A stretch of 64,000 bases of DNA from Lachnospiraceae bacterium (GTDB lineage: Bacteria; Bacillota; Clostridia; Lachnospirales; Lachnospiraceae), in assembly GCA_017436305.1 (NCBI GenBank), contig JAFSDJ010000087.1:62001-126000 (forward strand), read 5' to 3'. The position numbers and the translations under genes are program-made. The notes below the pieces were generated by a model. The model saw only the letters and a program-made list of their open reading frames with translations, made no database searches and was not told the DNA's origin. Below, piece after piece: positions 21,431-30,734 of this stretch. The stretch's first letter is position 1, and every line of letters begins with the position of its first letter.

Positions 21431-23569
21431 AGGGCTGATGGAAGCTTAATTTTTGATACAAAACTGGATAGTAAAGGGATTGTAAGCGGCATACAAGGCT
21501 TAAGCTCCACACTTGGGAACGTAGCAGGTACCGGTCTGAAAGTCTTTACCGCCGGAGTAGGGGCAGCAGCAACCGGAGTAACAGCTCTCGGAACGGCAGC
21601 AGTTAAATCCTATGCGGATTATGAACAGTTGGCTGGTGGCGTTGAGACCCTTTTTGGAGCAGGTGGACAATCTGTAGAAGAATACGCTGATACGGTAGGA
21701 AAATCAGTAGCGGAAGTACAGGAAGAATACAATGCCCTGATGGAAGCACAGGGAGAAGTATTTAAAAATGCTGCAGAAGGGTATAAAACTGCAGGGCTTT
21801 CTGAAAATGAGTACATGGAAACCATCACCAGCTTTGCAGCTTCCTTAAAGCAAAGCTGTGATAGTGAGCTTGAAGCAGCAGAGGCAGCAGACCAAGCAGT
21901 CATTGATATGGCAGATAATGCAAACAAAATGGGTACCAGCATGGAGCTCATTCAAAATGCTTATCAGGGATTTGCAAAGCAGAATTACACCATGCTTGAT
22001 AACCTGAAGCTTGGTTATGGTGGTACAAAAGAGGAAATGGCGCGCCTGCTGGAAGATGCTGAAAAGCTTACCGGTATTAAATACGACATCAACAATTTGA
22101 GCGATGTTTATTCCGCGATTCATGTTATACAGGATGAGCTTGGTATAACCGGAACAACAGCCAAAGAAGCCAGCTCGACCATATCAGGAAGTCTCAGTAT
22201 GGTAAGTGCTTCCTGGTCTAACCTGCTTACTGCAGTTGCTGATGAAAATGCAGAATTTGATACTTACGTAGATGATTTTGTGGATAGCGTAGCGGTAGCT
22301 GCCGAGAATATTCTGCCAAGAGTAGAAGTAGCCATAAATGGGGTTGGAAGCCTGATAGAATCGCTTTTCCCGGTTATCATGGATAGGATTCCGGAGATAA
22401 TTGACAGTGTTCTTCCTAATCTGGTCCAGTCCGGGATAAATATTATAAGCTATTTAATGGAGGGTATCAGTACTAACCTTTCCACACTAACAGAGTCTTT
22501 ATTTGAGATAGCCGGAATGCTCATGGAAGGTTTCGTTGAAACCTTTCCGGAATTTATTCGGATAGGAATGGAAATGATTTCTTCCATCTTGTCCGGAATA
22601 GTGGAGAATATGCCACTAATTATGGAGAATATCAGTATTGCATTTAGCAGTATCGGAGAAAGTATTACCAGTTGTTTGCCGGAAATTATTAGGATGGGTG
22701 GACAAATCATTCTTCAACTGGTTCTCGGAATTGCCGGGGCGTTGCCACAATTAATAGAAGCAGCCGCACAGATGATACTTGAATTGTCTTTGGGGCTGGC
22801 AGATGCGTTACCGGAGCTGATACCGGCAGTGGTGGATATTGTTCTACAAGTAGTGGAAACACTAATTGATAACATAGACCTTTTAATCGACGCAGCTATC
22901 GCTCTTATTGAGGGGCTGGCAGAAGGACTAATCGCAGCATTGCCTAAACTTATCGAAAAAGTACCGCTAATTCTTGCAAAATTAACGACTGAAATTATTA
23001 ATAACGCAGGAAAATTAGTAGTGGCAGCCCAAGCACTGATAGACAGTCTTGTCAATGGAATAATGGAGAGCCTTCCGGAATTACTGGAAAGTGCAAAAAA
23101 AGCAACGGAGAGTACTAAGGAATATTTTCTTCAGGGGTTTGCTGGTCTTGTAGATGTTGGAACTTATGCGGTAGAAGGTATCTGGCAAGGTATTTCAAAT
23201 GGTTATGACTGGATATGCGGAAAACTAAGCGGCTGGGTAGACAATGTACTTGCATGGATAAAAAAGAAATTTGGAATTCATTCTCCATCTACACTTATGC
23301 GTGATGAGGTAGGTAAATATCTTGCACAGGGTGTATTTGTAGGATTTGAGGAAGAGGACCCTATGGGAATGATAGAGGATTCCTTAAGTCATACATGGGG
23401 TAATTTGCAGACAAGCTTTACTGCTAAAGCTCAGGCACAGGCGCTTTCAGTAAATTATGGAAAGTTGGGGGATGCGCTTGCTAATTCATTAGAAAAATCC
23501 GGTCTGACAATACAGATTGGAGAAAGAGAATTCGGTCGTGTTGTCAGAAAGGTAGTAAGTTATGGTTAA
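21431..23569 (+). CDS. Tape measure protein, apparent AGG start
   Basis: A 712-residue tail length-determining protein. From AGG 21431 it reads ADGSLIFDTKLDSKGIVSGI and a Gly/Ala-rich helix that leads into YADYEQLAGGVETLFG. The next ordinary start, TTG 21629, would remove 66 residues that are standard at the start of this family. GTGAGGG lies 8 nt before the AGG. Hydrophobic segments and repeated amphipathic helices (about residues 290-520) are visible, then FGIHSPSTLMRDEVGKYLAQG, the usual C-terminal motif. Inside the gene AGG is used normally as Arg (for example IIRMGG), so it is not reassigned in elongation. Confidence 0.85.
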   Translation, partial: RADGSLIFDTKLDSKGIVSGIQGLSSTLGNVAGTGLKVFTAGVGAAATGVTALGTAAVKSYADYEQLAGGVETLFGAGGQSVEEYADTVGKSVAEVQEEYNALMEAQGEVFKNAAEGYKTAGLSENEYMETITSFAASLKQSCDSELEAAEAADQAVIDMADNANKMGTSMELIQNAYQGFAKQNYTMLDNLKLGYGGTKEEMARLLEDAEKLTGIKYDINNLSDVYSAIHVIQDELGITGTTAKEASSTISGSLSMVSASWSNLLTAVADENAEFDTYVDDFVDSVAVAAENILPRVEVAINGVGSLIESLFPVIMDRIPEIIDSVLPNLVQSGINIISYLMEGISTNLSTLTESLFEIAGMLMEGFVETFPEFIRIGMEMISSILSGIVENMPLIMENISIAFSSIGESITSCLPEIIRMGGQIILQLVLGIAGALPQLIEAAAQMILELSLGLADALPELIPAVVDIVLQVVETLIDNIDLLIDAAIALIEGLAEGLIAALPKLIEKVPLILAKLTTEIINNAGKLVVAAQALIDSLVNGIMESLPELLESAKKATESTKEYFLQGFAGLVDVGTYAVEGIWQGISNGYDWICGKLSGWVDNVLAWIKKKFGIHSPSTLMRDEVGKYLAQGVFVGFEEEDPMGMIEDSLSHTWGNLQTSFTAKAQAQALSVNYGKLGDALANSLEKSGLTIQIGEREFGRVVRKVVSYG

Positions 23570-23604
23570 TGTGTATTATCGGGGCAGTAAGGAGGGTATA
23601 ACTG

Positions 23605-24426
23605 ATGGAGATTTACTACGTCAATTCAAAAAACGAAAAAATATATTTAGACAGATATCCCTTTAAGATGCTGTCAGAAACCAGCTTGTTTGACTATGAA
23701 TGGAGGTACGAAACAAAACGAAACAACCGGGTAAAGAATATTCAAAAGACCACAAAGACGGCTACATTAAAGGTAGTTGTGTATGGAGTGACGTCAGAAG
23801 AATATTATCAGAACATTGCACAGCTGTATGAGGTTTTAGATTATGACTGTGCAATTGGAAGCCCTGGCAGATTATATTGTGGGAGATATTACTTACAATG
23901 TTATTTCTATAAAGGCGAAAAGCCTAAGAAATATTTGAATGTAAAGCAAACCACAGTCACATTCACAGTAGTCACAGACCTTGTAAATTGGGTAAAGGAG
24001 ACTATCACCAACTATCGAAACAGACAGGTTACAGGAACTGATGTAAAAGGTATTGATTATCCATATGATTTTAAGCACGATTATATGTCCGCTTTTCAGA
24101 CCGTCAACAATACGTCTTTCTATCCAAGCGATTTTGTTCTGACTATCTACGGGCCATGTGCAGAGCCTGCAATTACCATAGGGGAAAATATCTACATGGT
24201 ACATACGGATTTAAATATTGGAGACTATCTTGTTATTGATAGCAGAAACCGGAAGATAACAAGAGTACTAAACGATGGAACACGAATTAATGATTTTGCC
24301 AAGCGAAATAAAGAACATTATATTTTTGAAAAAATCTTGCAAGGTATTAATCCGGTTTCTTGGGAAAGCAATTTTGATTTTGACATTTCTATCCTGGATG
24401 AGAGAGGTGAACCAAAATGGACCTGA
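23605..24426 (+). CDS. Distal tail protein (Dit-like)
   Basis: A 273-residue siphovirus tail protein after GGAGGGTATAACTG. The N-terminal part (LLSETSLFDYEWRYET, TKTATLKVVVYG) and a later galectin-like region (ITIGENIYMVHTDLNIGDYLVI) match distal tail proteins that form the hub below the tube. It precedes the tail-tip protein and overlaps it by 10 nt. Confidence 0.82.
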   Translation: MEIYYVNSKNEKIYLDRYPFKMLSETSLFDYEWRYETKRNNRVKNIQKTTKTATLKVVVYGVTSEEYYQNIAQLYEVLDYDCAIGSPGRLYCGRYYLQCYFYKGEKPKKYLNVKQTTVTFTVVTDLVNWVKETITNYRNRQVTGTDVKGIDYPYDFKHDYMSAFQTVNNTSFYPSDFVLTIYGPCAEPAITIGENIYMVHTDLNIGDYLVIDSRNRKITRVLNDGTRINDFAKRNKEHYIFEKILQGINPVSWESNFDFDISILDERGEPKWT

Positions 24427-26612
24427 TATATCAGAACGCAGACAGAGTAGACCAAGGCGTTATGAAAAATTACGAAATGGATCTTGCGTATGGAAAAGAT
24501 GAAAACAGTTTTACACTTACTATCGACTTAGATGAGCATTGTCTGGAAGAGGGATATATCTTGTACATGGAAGGCTCTGAATATGGAGGAATCGTTGATA
24601 AAATCGAAGCATCAAACATAAATGACCGTATTTGTTATTTGGGTCGGACATGGCATGGCATTTTGGAAGGCAAGATATTTGAACCGATAGGGAATAATGA
24701 CTATTTGCTACTTAGTGGAGAGGCACATGAAGTACTGAGGGAGCAAATAGAAATATGGGGGCTTACAGATTTATTTGCAGTATCCGAGGAACAAAGCTCG
24801 GTAACTATTGCAAATTATAAAATCAGATATGCAAAAGGTTACACCGGTATTCGACAGATGCTGTTTGAAGCCGGTGGCAAGCTGATGATGGAGTACAAAA
24901 ATGATAGAGTTGTATTATCTGCAGAACCATACATTGATTACTCGCAGGATGAGGAATTTGATAGCTCACAAGTGTATTTTACCTGCAAAAAAGATTATAG
25001 ACCGCTGAATCACTTATTATGTATAGGCCTTGGAGAAGCTAATGAACTGTATACCATTCATTTATTCTGTAATGAATACAAAGGATTGCAGGCCTATGCG
25101 ACCAAAGATGTGCCTATCATGGATTCTGATTATATTCTTACAAAACAGAATCAGAAGTTATTTGGCAAGGATGAAGTCGCGGAAATGCTTGATATGGGCA
25201 GCGTGCAGGCGGTTAAAAATTATGTACTCTTAAATGCAATGCCAACCGACTGGAACATCGACGCAGATACTTGGAATGAAAGATTTGCAGACATTTATAC
25301 TTTGGATGAAGAAAGTAAATTCAAACAGATAAAGGCAGAAAAAAAGAAGGTATATGAATTACAGACAATAGCACCATCAGACTGGAATGAGAAGTTTAAG
25401 AGTTATTTTATTCAAAATGGGGTAGATGATGAAGGAAATGTGGTATATGAGCATCCTGAATTTGAGTCATATTATGTTTATACTTTGCAGACGGTCAAGC
25501 CAAATGATTGGACAAGTAATTATTATGCATATTATACGAAGTATGAAACCTATGATAATGGTGCCTATGTGACAAAATACAGAGAAGTGAAAGAGGCTGT
25601 AGCTGAAGACTACGTTTTGCAAAAGCAGATACCAAACGACTGGGATAAAAACTATGGAAATTATTATGTGGACACATCAGATGGTGTTATCACTTCATAT
25701 GGCAGAGTGTCAGGAGTGACGCAAAAAATATATATTCAACAAACCGAACCACCATCAGACTGGAATACAAATTACCAAAAATATTTTAAGAAAAGTAGAT
25801 TTACCGGCGAGTATGTACAGCAAGAACCACGTTATGAGCAGGAAACGAAGAAACCCAAAAACTGGAATACGAAGTACATGAATTATTACCGAAGAATCAA
25901 TGACGGGACCACAGTGTACTATCAACAAATATCAGCAGTAAATAAGGATTATTACGTTTTGCAAACAGAAAAGCCAAGTGACTGGGCAAGTAATTATTCA
26001 AATTATTATTATAAGGCTGAAAAAGAATACAAAGAGGTTACGGGGGATAAAGCACCAACGTGGAAAAAGAAAAAATATTATACGAAAAAAACAGAATATG
26101 TTGTACCGTCGTACAATTCTGTAAAACCAGTTTACGGTGCATATGCACCTCATTGGGGAAAATATCCAAGATACACACAAATATCCATTCAGGTAGCACC
26201 AAAATGGAAAAAAGCTACTTATTATTCAATTGTACAGAATTATGTAGCTCCCGAATGGGCTTCTAATACCTACTATACAAAAACAAAGGTAACAAGTCCT
26301 ACATGGGCAACTAATACCTATTACACTGAGGTTGAAAGAATGGTGGCGCCTGAGTGGAAAAATAGTATTTTTTACAGGCAATATCTCGATCATTATGCGT
26401 CTATGGTAGAAAAGGGTATTGAATATCTGCAAAAGAAGCTAAATAGCGACACAATAGATATTTCTCTAGAATTAGAGAATATTTATGACATCAATGATGT
26501 AATTGGTGCGAAGGAGAATGTAACTGGGTTATCGGTTTGGATGCCGATTACCAAGAAAATTGTAAAAATCACAGATACAACAGAAACTGTGGAATATGAA
26601 GTAGGAGAGTGA
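24417..26612 (+). CDS. Gp37-like tail-tip protein with Trp/Tyr-rich repeat insertion
   Basis: A 731-residue protein of the ReqiPepy6 Gp37-like baseplate family. N-terminal about 280 residues (MDLIYQNADRVDQG, IVDKIEAS, YLGRTWHGILEG) and the last 70 (IDISLELENIYDINDVIGAKE, KKIVKITDTTETVEYEVGE) form the known domain. Between them sits a long insertion: seven DWN..NY..YY units spaced 34-45 residues (from about 277 to 525), then several shorter APxW..xxYY units spaced 16-17 residues. Such aromatic repeats suggest carbohydrate or cell-wall binding, so this is a candidate receptor-contact region. Confidence 0.8.
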   Translation: MDLIYQNADRVDQGVMKNYEMDLAYGKDENSFTLTIDLDEHCLEEGYILYMEGSEYGGIVDKIEASNINDRICYLGRTWHGILEGKIFEPIGNNDYLLLSGEAHEVLREQIEIWGLTDLFAVSEEQSSVTIANYKIRYAKGYTGIRQMLFEAGGKLMMEYKNDRVVLSAEPYIDYSQDEEFDSSQVYFTCKKDYRPLNHLLCIGLGEANELYTIHLFCNEYKGLQAYATKDVPIMDSDYILTKQNQKLFGKDEVAEMLDMGSVQAVKNYVLLNAMPTDWNIDADTWNERFADIYTLDEESKFKQIKAEKKKVYELQTIAPSDWNEKFKSYFIQNGVDDEGNVVYEHPEFESYYVYTLQTVKPNDWTSNYYAYYTKYETYDNGAYVTKYREVKEAVAEDYVLQKQIPNDWDKNYGNYYVDTSDGVITSYGRVSGVTQKIYIQQTEPPSDWNTNYQKYFKKSRFTGEYVQQEPRYEQETKKPKNWNTKYMNYYRRINDGTTVYYQQISAVNKDYYVLQTEKPSDWASNYSNYYYKAEKEYKEVTGDKAPTWKKKKYYTKKTEYVVPSYNSVKPVYGAYAPHWGKYPRYTQISIQVAPKWKKATYYSIVQNYVAPEWASNTYYTKTKVTSPTWATNTYYTEVERMVAPEWKNSIFYRQYLDHYASMVEKGIEYLQKKLNSDTIDISLELENIYDINDVIGAKENVTGLSVWMPITKKIVKITDTTETVEYEVGE

Positions 26613-26616
26613 TAAT

Positions 26617-29427
26617 ATGAGTTACGAGATTAATTTGATTGAGGGAGAAAGAGGCAAAATACATGTTACATCAGATGATGCACGGACAGAAAATGCCCTG
26701 ATGTTTGGTGTTGGAAGAAAGGTTTTAAATATTGACGATTCTTTTGAAGCAACGTTAAAAGATAGTAACACTGTCAGAATTGCATCCGGTGTATTTTATG
26801 ACAATGGAATGTTCATCCGCATTGACCGCGACAAATATGTAGAAGTAAATGTTGAAAATGGTCTTCCGGGAGTATTCAGAAATGATTTAATCTGCATCCG
26901 GTACGAGCGAAATATTCAGACACAATTGGAATCTGCAAGCATTGTAGTAAAAAAAGGTGTAGCATCCGAAACAGAGGCGGTCGACCCGGAATACACAGAA
27001 GGCGATGTGCTGGACCTGGAAGTGCATTTAGATGAATTCCCGTTGTATCGAGTATCGCTAGATGGAGTAACACCAACCTTAGAGCCAATGTTTTTGGTAG
27101 AAGATGAGATAAGTAATATCGCTATTTATGAAAGCCTAATTAAGCATATGCAGGCTGATAATCCCCATGAAGTAACTGCAGAACAGGTCGGACTAGGAAA
27201 TGTACCGAATGTAGCAACAAATAATCAAACTCCAACCTATACTATAGCTACCAGTAATGCTGCGTTGAAAAGCGGAGAAAAGTTGTCAGTAGCATTTGGC
27301 AAAATTGCAAAAGCGGTTAATAGCTTAATCAGTCATTTGGCTAATGTTAATAATCCTCATAGTGTAACTAAAAAGCAGGTGGGACTTGATAAAGTAGAAA
27401 ATACGGCAGACGCAGACAAAAGTGTAAAATATGCCGCTACTGCCGGAACCGCAGAATCAGCAGAAACAGCAGAAAAAGCAACGCAGGATGCCAATGGAAA
27501 TATCATAGCGGAAACTTATGCCACAAAAGAAGAAGTGGAAAAGATAGCAGACCCCGATAAATCTATCGTTATTTCCAATACCATTACTGGCACAAACCCA
27601 ACCGCCACCGACAGCACAGACGCACCAATCATATCCCAAATAATCAAAGGCTACACAGTGCAAGACGGAACACCAACACCCGATTCACCAGTTGAGATTG
27701 AGAGTTTGGGAGATTTGCAAGAGGACGGTAGCTACAAGGTTGCTGTTAAGACTTGTGGGAAGAATTTGTTTGGCGGTTTAACGTTGGCACAAGCAATCGT
27801 AGATAGTGGTAGTACGGAAGTGATGTTGGACGAGAGCGCTAAAACTGTGACTTTTAAACAAAACACAAACTATCAAGATAAAGAAAAGCGCATTTTGTTT
27901 TCAAATTTCAAGGAAAACACTCAATACACATTAGTTTTAAATGGCATACATAGTGATTTAGGCATACAGATTGGAATATACACCACGAATCTTTATATCC
28001 GTTATACTGATGGTAGTTCAACAGATTTAAGAGCAACAAACGAAAATGAGTTCACTATTGTTGTAACAAGTGACACTGGCAAGACTGTGGAAAGCTTTAG
28101 TTATGGTTACTCTCAAATGGATTCGACAACATTATATTATGAGCAATGCGGTATTTTCGAGGGTGTTATCACAGCAGATGAATTTGAACCCTACACCGAA
28201 ACAACCGCAGAATTATCCTTGTCAGAGCCATTATACGAGGGAGATTATATCAAATATAGGGCAAATGGTAGTGGTGTGTTGCATAGGAGTATGTGTGGTG
28301 CTGTTTTTGATGGTTCGGATGATGAAGTGTGGAATAAAAGTGATGCACAAACAGGCGACTTTTATATGTTATTTACAGATTTTGATACTGCTTGTAGACC
28401 AAAAATAAAAGATAATATAACAAAAGAACTATTTTGTTCACATTTAAAATATGCAACATATGGTTCGGATTTTGCTATAGGCAATATTACTGTATCTAAT
28501 GCCGCCATTCATTTATGGATTTCTGACGGTTCGCAAATATCCGATATAGCCGAATGGAAAGCATGGCTTGCTGAAAACCCTATCACAGTAGTATACGAAC
28601 TTGCCACACCAACAGAAATCGAACTCACAGCCGAAGAATTAGAGCAATTCAAAAACCTTAGAACTTTTGAGCCTGTCACTAATATTATTTGTGATGGCGA
28701 AACCGAAACAACGTATTACAAGGCTACAGACAATGGAGAGGTTGTAAGTGCTTTGCATGAAAAGGTTGATAGTGCTAATGAAAGCATTGAAAGCTTAAAT
28801 GAAAGTCTAAAAGAAACTGACACAGTGGTAGGCGGTGCAGTTGGTGCAAATGGAGATACAAATGTATCATACACAGACATTCAAGATATAGACCCAGACG
28901 GTAATGTATATTTTAGTCAAGAGAATGGTGGTAGTTTAGTAAATGGTTTGAAAAATGCTACAAGCCAAATAAGAGGTATGTTTGCTAGTTTGAAAAATGT
29001 TTTTTCACTGAAAACACACAACCATGATGATACATATGTTAAAAAAGAAGAGTTTACAGGGTTTAAATATTTAAAAACTGTAGATTTAGCAAATTATGCA
29101 GAACTTGGACCAGAATATAGAGCAAAAGTAGGACAGCTTGGGTTTGATAGATATATGTTTAATTTAAGAGCCACTCAAACATACGATTATAGTGAGCACG
29201 ATGTGGATATTATGAACATTATAAAGCCTGCAAATGAGCCAGTTATGAAGCATATACCGCCAGTAATGGGTTTAAATAGCAGTTATACTTCTATCGTGAG
29301 TTTTTTTAGCGGTGTTGTATATATATCTGATGGTGATGTGGAATTTTTGTTAAGTATTGATGCTGGTGGAACAAATCCAAAAGTACCAAGTGACTATAGA
29401 GTAGATATTTATGGAGCAATGGATTAA
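26617..29427 (+). CDS. Tail fibre / receptor-binding protein
   Basis: A 936-residue protein. Residues 1-170 form a baseplate-attachment domain (YEINLIEGERGKIHVTSDDA). Two NPHEVTAEQVGL / NPHSVTKKQVGL units (about 187 and 248) are phage fibre repeats. A coiled, Ala/Glu-rich stalk follows (TAESAETAEKATQ), then beta-rich modules with carbohydrate-binding appearance (GYTVQDGTPTPDSPVEIESL, a common fibre module) and a tip with THNHDDTYVKKEE. The 3' half uses more A/T-rich, different codons than the 5' half, as expected for a mosaic host-range gene. Confidence 0.8.
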   Translation: MSYEINLIEGERGKIHVTSDDARTENALMFGVGRKVLNIDDSFEATLKDSNTVRIASGVFYDNGMFIRIDRDKYVEVNVENGLPGVFRNDLICIRYERNIQTQLESASIVVKKGVASETEAVDPEYTEGDVLDLEVHLDEFPLYRVSLDGVTPTLEPMFLVEDEISNIAIYESLIKHMQADNPHEVTAEQVGLGNVPNVATNNQTPTYTIATSNAALKSGEKLSVAFGKIAKAVNSLISHLANVNNPHSVTKKQVGLDKVENTADADKSVKYAATAGTAESAETAEKATQDANGNIIAETYATKEEVEKIADPDKSIVISNTITGTNPTATDSTDAPIISQIIKGYTVQDGTPTPDSPVEIESLGDLQEDGSYKVAVKTCGKNLFGGLTLAQAIVDSGSTEVMLDESAKTVTFKQNTNYQDKEKRILFSNFKENTQYTLVLNGIHSDLGIQIGIYTTNLYIRYTDGSSTDLRATNENEFTIVVTSDTGKTVESFSYGYSQMDSTTLYYEQCGIFEGVITADEFEPYTETTAELSLSEPLYEGDYIKYRANGSGVLHRSMCGAVFDGSDDEVWNKSDAQTGDFYMLFTDFDTACRPKIKDNITKELFCSHLKYATYGSDFAIGNITVSNAAIHLWISDGSQISDIAEWKAWLAENPITVVYELATPTEIELTAEELEQFKNLRTFEPVTNIICDGETETTYYKATDNGEVVSALHEKVDSANESIESLNESLKETDTVVGGAVGANGDTNVSYTDIQDIDPDGNVYFSQENGGSLVNGLKNATSQIRGMFASLKNVFSLKTHNHDDTYVKKEEFTGFKYLKTVDLANYAELGPEYRAKVGQLGFDRYMFNLRATQTYDYSEHDVDIMNIIKPANEPVMKHIPPVMGLNSSYTSIVSFFSGVVYISDGDVEFLLSIDAGGTNPKVPSDYRVDIYGAMD

Positions 29428-29451
29428 CTTACAGGAAAGGAGGAAAGAACT

Positions 29452-29766
29452 ATGGATAACTACATATCAAGAGGTGAACATGAAGAGTTTGTCAAACGGA
29501 TGGAAGAAGAAGACTGCCGACAAAACAGACGGATTGCTTTGCTCGAAGAAAGTATTCGACAAACACAGGCTCTAACCTTGTCTGTGGAGAAGATGGCTCT
29601 CAGCATGGAAAATATGTTGAAGGAGCAGAAGAAGCAGGGCGAACGGCTGGAAGCTTTAGAAGAGGTCCCAAAGAAAAACTGGGACACTTTAAAATCCGGT
29701 ATGTTGGGCTCGCTGGCAACTGCATTAGGCGGAGCTATAGTAGCAGCAATTATCAATTTTATCTAA
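29452..29766 (+). CDS. XhlA-like membrane protein
   Basis: A 104-residue protein after AAAGGAGGAAAGAAC. A long charged coiled coil (about residues 10-75: EEFVKRMEEEDCRQNRRIALLEES) precedes one C-terminal hydrophobic helix (GSLATALGGAIVAAIINFI). This is the layout of hemolysin XhlA-type proteins that help holins. The following genes are holin and endolysin. Confidence 0.75.
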   Translation: MDNYISRGEHEEFVKRMEEEDCRQNRRIALLEESIRQTQALTLSVEKMALSMENMLKEQKKQGERLEALEEVPKKNWDTLKSGMLGSLATALGGAIVAAIINFI

Positions 29767-29781
29767 GGGAGGAAAAAGAAC

Positions 29782-30042
29782 ATGATTAACTGGAAAGTAC
29801 GTATTAAAAACAAAACATTTTGGATTACCCTGATACCGGCACTTATCCTGCTTGTGCAGGCAGTGGCAGCAGTATTTGGAGTCAAAATTGACTTATCAGC
29901 TTTAGGAAGCAGATTGGTTAATGTAGTAGAAGCAACCTTTGTAGTTCTTGCTATTGTAGGAGTAATAACGGATCCTACCACTACTGGAGTGTCAGACAGC
30001 AGGACTGCACTTACATACGAAGCGCCAAAAGAAGATAAGTAG
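29782..30042 (+). CDS. phi-LC3-type holin
   Basis: An 86-residue membrane protein with MINWKVRIKNKTFWITLIPALIL, a first transmembrane helix, then a second (VEATFVVLAIVGVITDPTT) and a charged tail with TALTYEAPKEDK. The opening and GVITDPTT are typical of the phi-LC3 (Phage_holin_1) family. It makes the membrane lesion that releases the endolysin, encoded 11 nt downstream. Confidence 0.88.
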   Translation: MINWKVRIKNKTFWITLIPALILLVQAVAAVFGVKIDLSALGSRLVNVVEATFVVLAIVGVITDPTTTGVSDSRTALTYEAPKEDK

Positions 30043-30053
30043 GAGGAGAGCAA

Positions 30054-30701
30054 ATGAAAACATCGGATAATGGAATAAACTTAATCAAACAATTTGAAGG
30101 GTGCCGGTTAAAAGCATATCGGTGCCCTGCCGGAATCCCAACCATTGGATATGGCCATACTGCAGGAGTAAAAATGGGACAAGTTATCACGCAACAGCAG
30201 GCAGATGATTTTTTGAAAGAGGACCTACAAAAATACGAAGCAAAAGTCATGAAATATAATACAACTTATAAGTGGAATCAAAACGAATTTGACGCTATGG
30301 TTTCTTTTTCTTACAATTTAGGGAGCATTGACAAGCTGACCGCATCCGGCACAAGAAGCAAAGCGGTGATTGCGGAAAAGATACTTCTTTATAACAAAGC
30401 AGGAGGAAAAGTTTTAGCCGGACTTACCAGACGTAGAAAAGCAGAGAGAGCTCTGTTTCTTAAAAAATGCACCAGTGCAACTTCTGCCACAACACAGGAA
30501 TACTATCCAAGATATACCGGGAAAGGGGTACTCCTAACAGCTCTGAAAGCTTGCGGATGCAAAGATACGTCCAAGGCTTTTAGGCGGAAAATCGCTGTAA
30601 AAAATGGCATCACAAAAAATGAGTCAAGTTATACCGGGACTTGGACTCAGAACACAAAAATGTTGAATTTATTAAAACAGGGAAGGTTGTTAAAACCATA
30701 G
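30054..30701 (+). CDS. GH24 endolysin (muramidase) with C-terminal binding domain
   Basis: A 215-residue lysis enzyme. LIKQFEGCRLKAY (catalytic Glu at about residue 14), GIPTIGYGHT (Asp/Thr replaced by the usual Thr-Gly region) and NEFDAMVSFSYNLGS are T4-lysozyme-like GH24 motifs; RRRKAERALF ends the domain at about residue 140. A flexible joint and a second domain follow (YYPRYTGKGVLLTALKACG, WTQNTKMLNLLKQGRLLKP), a cell-wall-binding module seen in clostridial endolysins. It cleaves peptidoglycan after holin action. AGGAGGAGAGC precedes the ATG. Confidence 0.9.
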   Translation: MKTSDNGINLIKQFEGCRLKAYRCPAGIPTIGYGHTAGVKMGQVITQQQADDFLKEDLQKYEAKVMKYNTTYKWNQNEFDAMVSFSYNLGSIDKLTASGTRSKAVIAEKILLYNKAGGKVLAGLTRRRKAERALFLKKCTSATSATTQEYYPRYTGKGVLLTALKACGCKDTSKAFRRKIAVKNGITKNESSYTGTWTQNTKMLNLLKQGRLLKP

Positions 30702-30703
30702 TA

Positions 30704-30734
30704 AGGAGCTGGCCGTGTGCCAGCTTCTTTTTTA
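30704..30734 (+). terminator. Terminator of the phage late operon
   Basis: aggagctggc (30704-30713) and gccagcttct (30719-30728) form a stem with a 5-nt loop, then a T run (30726-30734). It starts 2 nt after the endolysin stop and probably ends the late transcript. Confidence 0.85.
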
